Source: an uncultured Ruminococcus sp.
Lineage (GTDB): Bacteria; Bacillota; Clostridia; Oscillospirales; Ruminococcaceae
Assembly: GCA_947175005.1 (NCBI GenBank)
Contig: CAMWLD010000105.1
Coordinates: forward strand, 1-7,520
Reading direction: 5' to 3'
DNA length: 7,520 nt
Shown: piece by piece, positions 1-6,969 of the stretch
How positions within the stretch are numbered: position 1 is the stretch's first letter
Layout: each line of letters starts with the position of its first letter
Translations under genes and position numbers: made by a program
The notes under the pieces: model-generated
What the model was told of the DNA's origin: nothing
The model's input: the letters and a program-made list of their open reading frames with translations, nothing else
The model's database searches: none

Positions 1-1574
1 TTGTTGCAGAAATTCCCGCTTATGCCCTTTTGTCCGCAAGCGCATTCCCACATACCGGTAATGTTATTGCTTACAGACTGTCCCAGCTGACTTGCCTGAG
101 ACGTCATAGGATTCATAGCTTCCCTTGTCATTCCTATAACCCCGCTCATAGCGCCTATGCCTATCCCAAGACCCGCTATATCGCCAAGCGCACCTGCCGC
201 ACCGATACCGCTGCCGCCCGTAATTCCGTTTTTCATAGCCTCCAGACCCACCTGACGGGAGGTTTCCTGCTGATATGTATAGCCCTTCATTTTCATTTCC
301 ACAGCCTCGGCTTCTGCCTGCATTCTGTAGGCTTCCGCCTCCGCCTGTGCCTTTAGCTTGATGACCTCCGCATCTCCTTGCGCACCGATAACTTTCATTC
401 TTGCAGCGGTGGCAGCCTCGACCTCTTTACGCTGTGCAGCGGCTTCTGCTTCGCTTTTCTTTATCTGCTCCTGACGGACAAGCAGATACTGCTCGGCGTA
501 CTGCTGCTTCATACGCTTAAAGTTCGGGTCATCATCGGGAGTCATTACCCTGCTGACAAAAAATTCGGGTAGTTCAAGACCGTAATCGGCAAAATATTTG
601 TTAAGCTGTTCCCTGAGACCTGTTGAAAGCTCAAGCAAACGTTCATCAATTTCAAGAATATTTATCCCGCAAGCTTTGATAGTTTGAGCAAGATAACTCT
701 TGACCTGTGTCATTATCATTGAGCGGAAGTATCCGTTTCCGCTGTCCATGCCGAGTATCTGCTCCTGACCTAATTTGCCCGCTGTGCCGACAAGCTTCAT
801 AAGCAGCTTTCGGGAATTAACGACACGAATATTAAATTCGCCGCACGCCCCAAGCTCTACATGGAGACCCGATGCAGGGTCGAACATTCTGACCTTGGAA
901 TCCGTTCCCCATTTCACTCCCATAGCAGTCGCAAGGTTAATAAAATAAACCTCCGAATGGAAAGTGCCCTCCGTATCGGTCGGAAGCCGATAAACCCTTT
1001 CAAGCATAGGAAGCTGCTGTGTTTCCAGCGTGTAGCGTCCCGCTCCGAACAAATCCAGTGCCTGACCGTCCCTGAAAAAGACAGCCTCCTGACTTTCATG
1101 TACAATAAGCTGTGAACCGAAATTAAAATCCTCAATGGGATGTTTCCACACAAGTGTACCTTGATCGCCCTCATATTTTATTATGCTTGCAAGTCCGTCC
1201 TGCCTTATCTGCTCGCTGACAATGCGTTCTGCAATATCATTTTCGCAGTCACAGACAGGGCATATATATTTCACAGCGCCCTTGTTCACCGTAAGACGAA
1301 CGCCGCACTGCGAACAGGAAATTTCCGCTGTCTTTGTTTTTTCCGTAAGAGTATTTATTGCATTACGGCAAACGGGACATACAGCATTTTCGCCCTTTGA
1401 CTGGTCAAAAACAACCGTATTTCCGCAATGGGGACATTCCCTTGAAGTCATTTTATCGGTGCGCACATTGATTGTATTCCCACAAACACAATCTATCTTT
1501 TTCCTTGCAAAAAATCCTGTCCTTGCTTCCGCAAACTTCCCGCAGTGCGGGCATTCAATTACAAACTTTGCCAT
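1..1574 (-). CDS. SPFH (Band 7-like) protein with N-terminal zinc ribbons, C-terminus cut by window edge
   Basis: The frame is open without a stop from the ATG at 1574 to base 1 (524 codons seen). Residues 1-110 hold three zinc-ribbon-like units with knuckles at C8/C11 with C29/C31, C47/C50 with C66/C69, and C87/C90 with C105/C108. Residues of about 130-345 look like an SPFH/Band 7 domain of the bacterial 'virion core protein-like' type (B. subtilis YdjI-like). Residues 355-435 are an Ala/Glu/Gln/Lys-rich probable coiled coil, as is usual after SPFH domains. Residues 450-485 are Gly-rich and hydrophobic. A last motif, WECACG at 509-514 followed by C523 at the edge, looks like the start of a fourth zinc ribbon. 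There is no signal peptide. SPFH proteins usually form oligomeric scaffolds at membranes; a cytoplasmic, membrane-associated role here is inference. AGGAGG lies 8 bases before the start and overlaps the TAG stop of the upstream ribbon-helix-helix gene, so the two are co-transcribed. Family call is firm; cellular role is unknown. Confidence 0.9.
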   Translation of the reverse strand, partial: MAKFVIECPHCGKFAEARTGFFARKKIDCVCGNTINVRTDKMTSRECPHCGNTVVFDQSKGENAVCPVCRNAINTLTEKTKTAEISCSQCGVRLTVNKGAVKYICPVCDCENDIAERIVSEQIRQDGLASIIKYEGDQGTLVWKHPIEDFNFGSQLIVHESQEAVFFRDGQALDLFGAGRYTLETQQLPMLERVYRLPTDTEGTFHSEVYFINLATAMGVKWGTDSKVRMFDPASGLHVELGACGEFNIRVVNSRKLLMKLVGTAGKLGQEQILGMDSGNGYFRSMIMTQVKSYLAQTIKACGINILEIDERLLELSTGLREQLNKYFADYGLELPEFFVSRVMTPDDDPNFKRMKQQYAEQYLLVRQEQIKKSEAEAAAQRKEVEAATAARMKVIGAQGDAEVIKLKAQAEAEAYRMQAEAEAVEMKMKGYTYQQETSRQVGLEAMKNGITGGSGIGAAGALGDIAGLGIGIGAMSGVIGMTREAMNPMTSQASQLGQSVSNNITGMWECACGQKGISGNFCN

Positions 1575-1582
1575 TTAAAAAG

Positions 1583-1588
1583 CCTCCT
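1583..1588 (-). promoter_or_regulatory. Ribosome binding site of the SPFH gene, overlapping the preceding stop codon
   Basis: On the minus strand AGGAGG sits 8 bases before the SPFH ATG (1574). The TAG stop of the ribbon-helix-helix gene (1589-1587) shares bases with it. A ribosome finishing the small gene is therefore placed on the next start, which supports coupled translation of the pair. Confidence 0.85.
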
Positions 1589-1778
1589 AATTATCATCAA
1601 TTTCTAAATTTTTTAACGAAAATTCAATGAATAACGTTAACAGCTCACTCCTGCTTCTTCCGGTTGCAGCGGCTACTTTATCAATATCCGCCAGCATGGA
1701 TTTTGCTATTCGCAATGACACAACAGTAGTCTCACCGCCGTATTTCTGAGGCTTTATGACTAATTTTTTATCCGGCAT
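1587..1778 (-). CDS. Small ribbon-helix-helix DNA-binding protein (Arc/CopG-like)
   Basis: This is a 63-residue protein. A short basic N-terminal arm (MPDKKLVIKPQKY) is followed by a beta strand at about 17-24 (TTVVSLRI), helix A at about 25-39, a turn at GRSRS, and helix B at about 43-60. That is the pattern of a ribbon-helix-helix repressor, whose dimer inserts a two-stranded sheet into the major groove. Two ATGs are in frame (1784 and 1778). The AGGAGG at 1787-1792 is only 2 bases from the first but 8 from the second, so the second is chosen. It is the first gene of a unit with the SPFH gene 12 bases downstream. Helically phased repeats over its own promoter suggest autoregulation (inference). 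An antitoxin role is possible for this fold, but the partner is a 500-plus-residue SPFH protein, not a toxin-like gene. Confidence 0.88.
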   Translation of the reverse strand: MPDKKLVIKPQKYGGETTVVSLRIAKSMLADIDKVAAATGRSRSELLTLFIEFSLKNLEIDDN

Positions 1779-1786
1779 GGTCATTA

Positions 1787-1792
1787 CCTCCT
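1787..1792 (-). promoter_or_regulatory. Ribosome binding site that decides the ribbon-helix-helix start
   Basis: The minus strand reads AAAGGAGGT here. Spacing is 2 bases to the ATG at 1784, too short for normal initiation, and 8 bases to the ATG at 1778. The neighbouring SPFH gene also uses an 8-base spacing. The start at 1778 is therefore preferred, shortening the protein by two residues. Confidence 0.8.
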
Positions 1793-1801
1793 TTGTTTAC
1801 T

Positions 1802-1830
1802 ATTGTATCACATTTGTAGTTTGATTGCAA
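1802..1830 (-). promoter_or_regulatory. Sigma-A type promoter of the ribbon-helix-helix / SPFH unit
   Basis: On the minus strand the -35 is TTGCAA (1830-1825), followed by a 17-base spacer and a -10 of TACAAT (1807-1802). The -10 is preceded directly by TGA, giving an extended -10. Transcription would start near 1795, leaving a leader of under 20 bases that contains the ribosome binding site. Spacing and position are close to ideal; activity is not shown. Confidence 0.78.
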
Positions 1831-1840
1831 TTTATTTGTA
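1803..1840 (-). repeat. Four 11-bp-phased TACAA-type repeats, candidate operator
   Basis: Minus-strand pentamers TACAA (1840-1836), TGCAA (1829-1825), TACAA (1818-1814) and TACAA (1807-1803) start exactly 11 bases apart, all in the same orientation. A weaker ACAA follows at 1796-1793, 10 bases on. The array covers both the -35 and the -10, and two repeats coincide with those hexamers. Ribbon-helix-helix repressors commonly bind direct repeats on one face of the helix, so this is a plausible site for the product of the adjacent gene. The repeat pattern is seen; the binding is inferred. Confidence 0.6.
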
Positions 1841-1950
1841 AGCGGCATATGTAAATTTTTTGTTAAAAGTGTTGGATTCCTGTGTCAGTGTATATAAAAA
1901 AACATAGTTTTAAAACCGATGAGTATGCAGCACTTATATCTAATATAAAC

Positions 1951-1999
1951 AAAGGCCTGCACTAATTTGAAAGATTTCAATTTAGTACAAGCCTTTTTT
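1951..1999. terminator. Long inverted repeat, candidate bidirectional terminator
   Basis: The arms 1951-1972 and 1975-1996 are complementary at 19 of 22 positions. On the minus strand two of the three mismatches become G-U pairs, so the RNA stem is stronger in that direction and is followed by TTTGTTTATATT. On the plus strand the stem is followed by a T run (GCCTTTTTTATAA). It could end the minus-strand sugar operon about 290 bases after the kinase stop, and also protect against plus-strand transcription from the IS remnant. A palindromic mobile-element end is an alternative, given the adjacent IS debris. Confidence 0.55.
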
Positions 2000-2063
2000 A
2001 TAATCAATTTTCTCTGTTGTTTTCATAGAAATATCCGTAATCCTCAAAGCACCCTGCTGCAAC

Positions 2064-2285
2064 GCCGAACAATTAGAAAAACCCGACAAATATGCCGAAA
2101 TAAAAGAGAAAATACGCCATATTTACAACAAAGAACGTTACGGTTATATGAGAATAACTGCCGAGTTTAGAAAAACACATAAGGTCAACCATAAAACTCT
2201 ACAGAAACTAATGCACCAAATGGTGATATTCTGCCGAATGCAAATAAAATACAGATTTTACAAGGGAGAGGAGGGTCTTAATTAG
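2064..2285 (+). pseudogene. Remnant of an IS3-family transposase OrfB (IS150-like), helix-turn-helix region only
   Basis: A plus-strand frame ending at TAG 2283-2285 reads EKPDKYAEIKEKIRHIY, then RYGYMRITAEFRKTHKVNHK, then LQKLMHQM and YRFYKGEEG. This matches the order of motifs known from the N-terminal part of IS3-family OrfB proteins (KPDKY, RYGYRRIT, VNHKTVxRLM, YKGEVG). The frame stops just after the KGExG motif. The whole DDE integrase domain is absent, as is a recognisable OrfA or start codon. It is a decayed fragment lying opposite in strand to all flanking genes. Family assignment rests on memory of the motif pattern, not on a search. Confidence 0.75.
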
Positions 2286-2288
2286 CTG

Positions 2289-3260
2289 TTATAAAATGCG
2301 AGAACTTTGCAAACCTCTGATCTCATCAAATTTCGGCATTACCTTTAGCGCACCCTTTCTTCCTGTTATGATCGAAGCAGCGGCATTTGAAAAATCCAGA
2401 AGATTTTTCAGCTGCACGTCATCCATATGCACTCCGTTTTCACATATAAAGCTCAAAGCGCAGCCCATAAACGTATCCCCTGCTCCCGTGGTATCCAAAA
2501 CATTTTTATTTTCATATGCGGAACATTCTGCCGTAACATTGCCGCAGTACGCCCTGCTTCCCGAACGTCCCATTGTTGCAAAAATAAGCGGAATGTTATA
2601 TTTTCCGTAAATTGCCGCAATGCCTTTGTCAATATCATTTTCGCCTGTTATAAATTCAATTTCGTCATCGGATATTTTCAGAATATCGCATACCGAAAAG
2701 CCGTATTCCATTGCCGCCCTTGCGTCACTTAAGCTTTCCCAAAGAGGCTTTCTTAAATTGGGGTCAAAGGAGACAAGCAAACCGTTTTCCTTTGCTGTAT
2801 TCACCGCATAAACAGTAGCCTCCTTATTGGAAGAGTGGGTCATTGAAATCGTACCGAAATGAAATATTTCCGAATTGCGGATAATATCGGCATTGACTTC
2901 CTCTTTGGTAAGCATCATGTCTGCGCCCAAATTTCTGTAAAAGCTGAATTCTCTGTCTCCGTCGGGAGTTTTGTGTACAAAAGCAAGAGTGGTCGGCACG
3001 CTTTTATCAAACACAAGCCCCTCCGCTCCTATACCGCAGCTTTTAATTGTATCGCAAAGCATTTTCCCGAAGCTGTCGTTTCCCACCTTGCCGATAAATG
3101 CAGTCCTTTTGCCAAGCCTTTCAAGCATTGCAAGCACGTTGCAGGGCGCGCCGCCGGGATTTGCTTCAAAAATCGGATTGCCGTTTCCCGACAGTCCGTT
3201 TTCGGTAAAATCTATAAGCAGCTCGCCCAAAGCGACAACATTATATTTTTTTCCACTCAT
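2289..3260 (-). CDS. PfkB-family carbohydrate kinase, probable fructokinase
   Basis: This 323-residue ribokinase-fold kinase has the usual length of bacterial fructokinases. It shows the N-terminal GELLIDF segment (12-18), the substrate-side GGAPCN motif (36-41), FDPNLR (165-170), and the ATP/catalytic signature DTTGAGDTF (256-264) with catalytic base D262. Its expected reaction is fructose plus ATP to fructose 6-phosphate. Substrate is inferred mainly from context: it directly follows sucrose phosphorylase and alpha-galactosidase, and free fructose is the product those enzymes leave unphosphorylated. A longer in-frame start at 3335 exists but would overlap the upstream gene by 74 bases. The ATG at 3260 has GGAGG 9 bases ahead (3270-3274) and starts 1 base after the upstream stop, so it is preferred. 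It is the last gene of the operon. Another ketose or deoxyketose substrate cannot be excluded from sequence. Confidence 0.93.
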   Translation of the reverse strand: MSGKKYNVVALGELLIDFTENGLSGNGNPIFEANPGGAPCNVLAMLERLGKRTAFIGKVGNDSFGKMLCDTIKSCGIGAEGLVFDKSVPTTLAFVHKTPDGDREFSFYRNLGADMMLTKEEVNADIIRNSEIFHFGTISMTHSSNKEATVYAVNTAKENGLLVSFDPNLRKPLWESLSDARAAMEYGFSVCDILKISDDEIEFITGENDIDKGIAAIYGKYNIPLIFATMGRSGSRAYCGNVTAECSAYENKNVLDTTGAGDTFMGCALSFICENGVHMDDVQLKNLLDFSNAAASIITGRKGALKVMPKFDEIRGLQSSRIL

Positions 3261-3261
3261 A

Positions 3262-5451
3262 TCATTTTGCCTCCGTAATAAAAATTTCATAGGCAAAGTA
3301 ATCACCCTTTGCAGCAGGAAGCAGCACTCCCCCATTCATCAAGGCCTTTCCCGAATATACTCCCTCTTCTCCCGAGATCATATATTTTTTATTTTCATCA
3401 AGTCCTCGCAGCTTTACTCTGTGCCGCAAAAAATTAGGCTCTGCACGGAACTGCATTCCATGTAAAAGTATTTCGCTTTTATCCTCGGAAACATATTCCC
3501 ACAAGGCATAATTATCTTTAAACGGATCTGTCAGCCGATAATATTTTCCATTGTGAATAAGTCTTCGGTACTTTTTAAACCGCTCTATCTGCATAGGAAT
3601 TTCTGCTTTTTCCTCTTCCTTAAGAGCGGCAGGGTCAAGTTCATATCCAAAGCTGCCGTGCATTGCAGTAACGCCGCGGGCATTAAGAGAAGTTACTCTG
3701 CCTGTCTGGTGATTAGGGACTGCCGAAACGTGTGAACCCATTGTTGAAACAGGATAGAAAAACGACGTGCCGTATTGTATTTTGGTTCTTTCGAAAGCGT
3801 CGGTATCATCGCTGCACCATATCTGCGGACAGTAATAAAGCATTCCCGCGTCAAAACGTCCGCCGCCTCCGCTGCACCCTTCAAAAAGCACATTGGGAAA
3901 ATCATGCGTCAGACGTTCAAGCAGTTCACACAGTCCAAGCACATACCTGTGGGGCATTTCTCCCATGTTTTTGCTTTCAAGAGAGGCCGAATACCAATCA
4001 CATATACTGCGGTTCATATCCCATTTTATGTAGGAAATTTCCGCACCCTTCAGTATACCTGCAATGGCATTGTAAAGGTATTCTCTTACATCGGCTCTCG
4101 TCATGTCAAGCACAAGCTGGTAACGCCCGCGCATTGGCTTTCGGCCGGGAATTTGTATTGCCCATTCGGGGTGACTGCGGTAAAGTTCACTGTCCTCGGA
4201 AACCATTTCCGGTTCAAGCCAAAAACCGAAATCCATTCCCAAAGCCTTTATTTTTTTTGCCAGTTCACCAAGTCCGCACTTTATTTTATCCCTATTGACA
4301 AACCAGTCTCCAAGTCCCGAAGTATCATCATTTCTCTTGCCGAACCAGCCGTCGTCCAGTACAAACATATCAATTCCAAGCTTTGCGGCTTCCTCTGCGC
4401 TTTTGAGGATCTTTTCATCGTCAAAGTCCATATACACCGCTTCCCAGCTGTTTATAAGCACTGGACGCTCGGCAAGCTTGTATTTACCTCTGCAAATATG
4501 CTCTCGCACAACCCTGTGAAAATTGTGGGAAAGCCTTTCAAATCCTGCGCCGCTGTAAGACATAACAGCCTCGGGAGTGTAAAAATATTCTCCCGTTTTC
4601 AGCTCCCAGCGGAAAAGCTCGGGATTTATTCCCATAACAAGCCTTATCTGTTCAAGCTGGTCATATTCAATCTTTGCACTGAAGCTGCCGCTGTACATAA
4701 GCATTGCGCCGATACAATTTCCGCTTGTTTCTGTGCAGTCTTTTCCGCAAAGTATGACCGCAGGATTCTGCTGATGACTTGACGTACCCCTGCGGCTTGC
4801 GCTTTCCTGTATCCCGTGGGCAATGGGCAGTCTTTCAAAAAGGCGTTCGCAGGTATGTCTGCCGTGAAAATGTACCCACTCGCTGTAATCACACGGCATA
4901 TCAAGACAAAAGCTTGCGGCATTTGTAAGAAATACACTGCTTTCCCCGCCGTTTTTTATGACCGCACTTCTTGTGATAATATCAAGCCCTGGCAGCACAC
5001 CGTATTTTAAAGTTACCGAAATATCCGAAGCGGTGTCCTTTAAAAATATTTCAAGAGTTTCCGCCTCGTCATCTTCTGCATAAACAGCGGGAAGTCCCTC
5101 AATACCGTACTTTCCATTGCTTATCTTAAAGCCGGCATAACGTAAATCGAGAGCAAAGCTGCCGTCGGAATGAACTGCCGATAATGCATTTATTCTGAAA
5201 TCCCCAACGCCGCCGCAGGGATATTCCAAAGGCAAGGTATCAAGTGAATAGCTGCGAATATTTCCCGCCTCGTAGATGTTTCCCGAAAAGCCAACATCGA
5301 GATATTCCTGCAAATATTCCATACTCATGCCAACCCTTTCGCCGTACCACAAATGCCGCAGTACGCCGAAGCTGTCCGCCATAAGCTGATATTCGCTGTT
5401 GTCTGTCTCTATACGGAAAAGTCCTGTTTTTTCATTAACTGTTATCGACAT
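3262..5451 (-). CDS. aga: Alpha-galactosidase, glycoside hydrolase family 36
   Basis: This 729-residue protein matches the length of Gram-positive GH36 enzymes (about 730). It hydrolyses terminal alpha-1,6-galactose from raffinose, melibiose or stachyose. An N-terminal beta domain (to about 320) precedes a TIM barrel starting at RPVLINSWEAVY (329-340). Visible motifs are LDDGWF (365-370), WLEPEMV (411-417), KWDMNR (476-481) with nucleophile D478, the ECSGGGGR-like segment at 524-532, and SDxxDxxxR (547-555) with acid/base D548. A C-terminal beta domain follows from about 640. No signal peptide is seen, so it acts in the cytoplasm on imported sugar. GAGGTG sits 5 bases before the ATG, and the gap to gtfA upstream is 16 bases. 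All key residues are present and the frame is intact. Choice among the symbols aga, rafA, galA and melA is a naming matter. Confidence 0.96.
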   Translation of the reverse strand: MSITVNEKTGLFRIETDNSEYQLMADSFGVLRHLWYGERVGMSMEYLQEYLDVGFSGNIYEAGNIRSYSLDTLPLEYPCGGVGDFRINALSAVHSDGSFALDLRYAGFKISNGKYGIEGLPAVYAEDDEAETLEIFLKDTASDISVTLKYGVLPGLDIITRSAVIKNGGESSVFLTNAASFCLDMPCDYSEWVHFHGRHTCERLFERLPIAHGIQESASRRGTSSHQQNPAVILCGKDCTETSGNCIGAMLMYSGSFSAKIEYDQLEQIRLVMGINPELFRWELKTGEYFYTPEAVMSYSGAGFERLSHNFHRVVREHICRGKYKLAERPVLINSWEAVYMDFDDEKILKSAEEAAKLGIDMFVLDDGWFGKRNDDTSGLGDWFVNRDKIKCGLGELAKKIKALGMDFGFWLEPEMVSEDSELYRSHPEWAIQIPGRKPMRGRYQLVLDMTRADVREYLYNAIAGILKGAEISYIKWDMNRSICDWYSASLESKNMGEMPHRYVLGLCELLERLTHDFPNVLFEGCSGGGGRFDAGMLYYCPQIWCSDDTDAFERTKIQYGTSFFYPVSTMGSHVSAVPNHQTGRVTSLNARGVTAMHGSFGYELDPAALKEEEKAEIPMQIERFKKYRRLIHNGKYYRLTDPFKDNYALWEYVSEDKSEILLHGMQFRAEPNFLRHRVKLRGLDENKKYMISGEEGVYSGKALMNGGVLLPAAKGDYFAYEIFITEAK
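3270..3274 (-). promoter_or_regulatory. Ribosome binding site of the kinase, inside the end of the alpha-galactosidase gene
   Basis: GGAGG on the minus strand lies 9 bases before the ATG at 3260 and falls within the last codons of the alpha-galactosidase, whose TGA stop is at 3264-3262. This fixes the kinase start and implies translational coupling between the two genes. Confidence 0.8.
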
Positions 5452-5467
5452 ATTTTCACCTCATTGC

Positions 5468-6880
5468 TTATTGGATTATCTCAAACCTGTAAGAAGTCAG
5501 GTTTGCTTCAAGCGTAATTGTATGTCCCTTGCAGCTTCTTGTTATCGTAATTTTGTCGTCATTGGTTTTAACATCAATGCTTCCGTCAAGACCGAAAGCA
5601 GGGTGGGAATTTCTAAGCTCCATAAGCTCTTTAAGCTTTCCCACAACAGGTCTTGATTGCTCCTGTTCAACGTCCTCCGCAGTATAGTAATGACGGTTGA
5701 TGTCACGCCCGTTTTTGGTTTTCTCCATAAGCTCTATATCATTTGAGCCTGCAAGCAAACCCACATAATAAACCTGCGGAATACCCGGTGCGAAAAACTG
5801 TATCGCCCTTGCAAGAAGATATGCGTCGTCGTTGTCTCCCAGCGCAGAATAATAGGTGGTGTTCACCTGATAAATATCAAGATTATTGTACGCTGCGGAG
5901 CTGTACTTCATTTTAAGATTTGCACCGTTGGAGTACATCTGATTTTTTACCTTTTCGATCTCCTCGTCGGGAAGCAAGTCCTTTACATCCACAATACCTA
6001 TCCCGTCATGAGTATCAAGAGTGGTGAACTGCTTCATGGGGCATTTTTCAAGCCAGCTTTTAAGATATTTTCCCGTGTGATTATACAGCGCATGGAGCGT
6101 TATTACAGGCAGCGCAAAGTCGTATATCCAAAAGCCCTTTTCCGCAATTTTCATGGGGATAGTGTAGTGCTCGTGAATTTCGGGCAGTATCTCTGCGCCG
6201 CCCTCTGAAACGATTTTTTCAATATCGTAAAGCAAATCCCATATATCAGGCTCTATGAAAAAGCAGCTCGTTCCCTGCTTTTTCACCGCATAGGCAAAAG
6301 CGTCAAGACGTATTACCGCAGCCCCTCTGCGGCACATTTCCCTAAGGGTATCGGCAATAAATTTTTTTGTTTTTTCCTTTGTGATATCAAGGTCTATCTG
6401 TTCCTCACAGAATGTGCACCAAATCTTTTCAACCGTACCGTCGGCAAACCTTGCTTCAATGTACGGCGCACGGGGCTTGCGCTTGTAAATGATGTCCGTC
6501 TGACGGACGGTAGGCTCGCCATTGTCCCAGAAATCCTTGTATCTGATGAAAAAGTCCTTGTATTCGGAATCATCCTTTTTTTCAAGGAAATCCTTATAAT
6601 ATTCCGAGCTTGCGGAAATATGGTTCACCATAAAATCAAACATCAGATAATATTCTTTTCCGAGAGCCTCGATATCCTCAAATGTGCCGAATTTTTCGTC
6701 CACAACATCATACCGCATGGGCGCAAAGCCACGGTCGGCGGAGGACGGGAAAAAGGGAAGTATATGCACTCCGCCGACGGCTTTTTTATAATGCCTGTCA
6801 AGAATTTTGTGCAGCTCGGAGATGTTTTTTCCCATACTGTCCGCATAAGTTATAAGCATAATTTTATTATCAAGCTTCAT
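5468..6880 (-). CDS. gtfA: Sucrose phosphorylase, GH13 subfamily 18
   Basis: This 470-residue cytoplasmic enzyme is close in length to streptococcal GtfA. It converts sucrose plus phosphate to alpha-glucose 1-phosphate plus fructose. GH13 landmarks are present: region I DFMVNH (82-87), region II RLDAFAYA with nucleophile D193, region III LPEIHEH with acid/base E234, and region IV LDTHDG with H291/D292 as transition-state stabiliser. The segment from YQVNTTYYSALGDND through AIQFFAPGIPQVYY to LAGSND (337-381) is typical of sucrose phosphorylases. The ATG at 6880 has AAGGGAG 7 bases upstream. The preceding permease ends 139 bases earlier, with a strong RNA hairpin in between. Related GH13_18 enzymes act on sucrose 6'-phosphate, glucosylglycerol or glucosylglycerate. 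The neighbouring alpha-galactosidase and fructokinase favour plain sucrose. Confidence 0.93.
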   Translation of the reverse strand: MKLDNKIMLITYADSMGKNISELHKILDRHYKKAVGGVHILPFFPSSADRGFAPMRYDVVDEKFGTFEDIEALGKEYYLMFDFMVNHISASSEYYKDFLEKKDDSEYKDFFIRYKDFWDNGEPTVRQTDIIYKRKPRAPYIEARFADGTVEKIWCTFCEEQIDLDITKEKTKKFIADTLREMCRRGAAVIRLDAFAYAVKKQGTSCFFIEPDIWDLLYDIEKIVSEGGAEILPEIHEHYTIPMKIAEKGFWIYDFALPVITLHALYNHTGKYLKSWLEKCPMKQFTTLDTHDGIGIVDVKDLLPDEEIEKVKNQMYSNGANLKMKYSSAAYNNLDIYQVNTTYYSALGDNDDAYLLARAIQFFAPGIPQVYYVGLLAGSNDIELMEKTKNGRDINRHYYTAEDVEQEQSRPVVGKLKELMELRNSHPAFGLDGSIDVKTNDDKITITRSCKGHTITLEANLTSYRFEIIQ

Positions 6881-6910
6881 GATCTTTCTCCCTTGTTATC
6901 ATTGAATTAA

Positions 6911-6933
6911 GGAAGCACTTATTAATGCATTCC
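6911..6933 (-). other. Weak hairpin in the gtfA leader
   Basis: On the minus strand GGAA(T)GCA and TGCTTCC can pair with one bulged base around an AT-rich 8-base loop. It lies between the stronger hairpin at 6970-7004 and the gtfA ribosome binding site at 6888-6894. It has no T run, so it is not a terminator. It may only be chance. Confidence 0.3.
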
Positions 6934-6969
6934 CTAAAAATGTATCGTTTGTTAAATGACGATTTGGCG

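Larger units (their letters stand above)
1779..2288. other. Intergenic stretch between the kinase gene and the ribbon-helix-helix gene
   Basis: This roughly 510-base gap contains no intact gene. From high to low coordinates it holds an IS3-family transposase remnant (2064-2285, plus strand), an unassigned segment (about 2000-2063), a long inverted repeat (1951-1996), about 110 bases of AT-rich DNA in which I see no gene, RNA or repeat (1841-1950), and the promoter/operator of the downstream unit (1802-1840). Confidence 0.8.

Noticed and set aside
1183..1578. A 131-codon plus-strand open frame.
   Set aside because: It is the antisense of the zinc-ribbon region of the SPFH gene, and has no ribosome binding site or family resemblance.
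1587..1784. Treating the ribbon-helix-helix gene and its neighbour as a toxin-antitoxin pair.
   Set aside because: The partner is a large SPFH protein with zinc ribbons and shows no toxin-like size or motif.
1885..1920. The minus strand contains GTTTTAAAACTATGTT, which resembles the start of a type II CRISPR repeat or its tracrRNA partner.
   Set aside because: It occurs once, with no second repeat, spacer pattern or cas gene in the window; the AT-rich context makes such a match cheap.
2214..2225. The 12-base palindrome CACCAAATGGTG was considered as a terminator stem or operator.
   Set aside because: It lies within the coding remnant of the transposase, forms only a 4-base stem with no T run after it, and does not sit at a promoter.
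3261..3335. A longer kinase start at 3335 would add 25 residues.
   Set aside because: The extra residues do not look like the kinase family and come from the overlapping end of the alpha-galactosidase gene. The ATG at 3260 has a good ribosome binding site.
3775..4782. A 335-codon open frame on the plus strand.
   Set aside because: It is antisense to the well-supported alpha-galactosidase gene and its translation shows no recognisable family or domain order.
6940..6960. A possible catabolite-repression (cre) site around AAACGATAC ahead of gtfA.
   Set aside because: Only the central CG and flanking A bases fit; several fixed positions of the cre consensus are missing.
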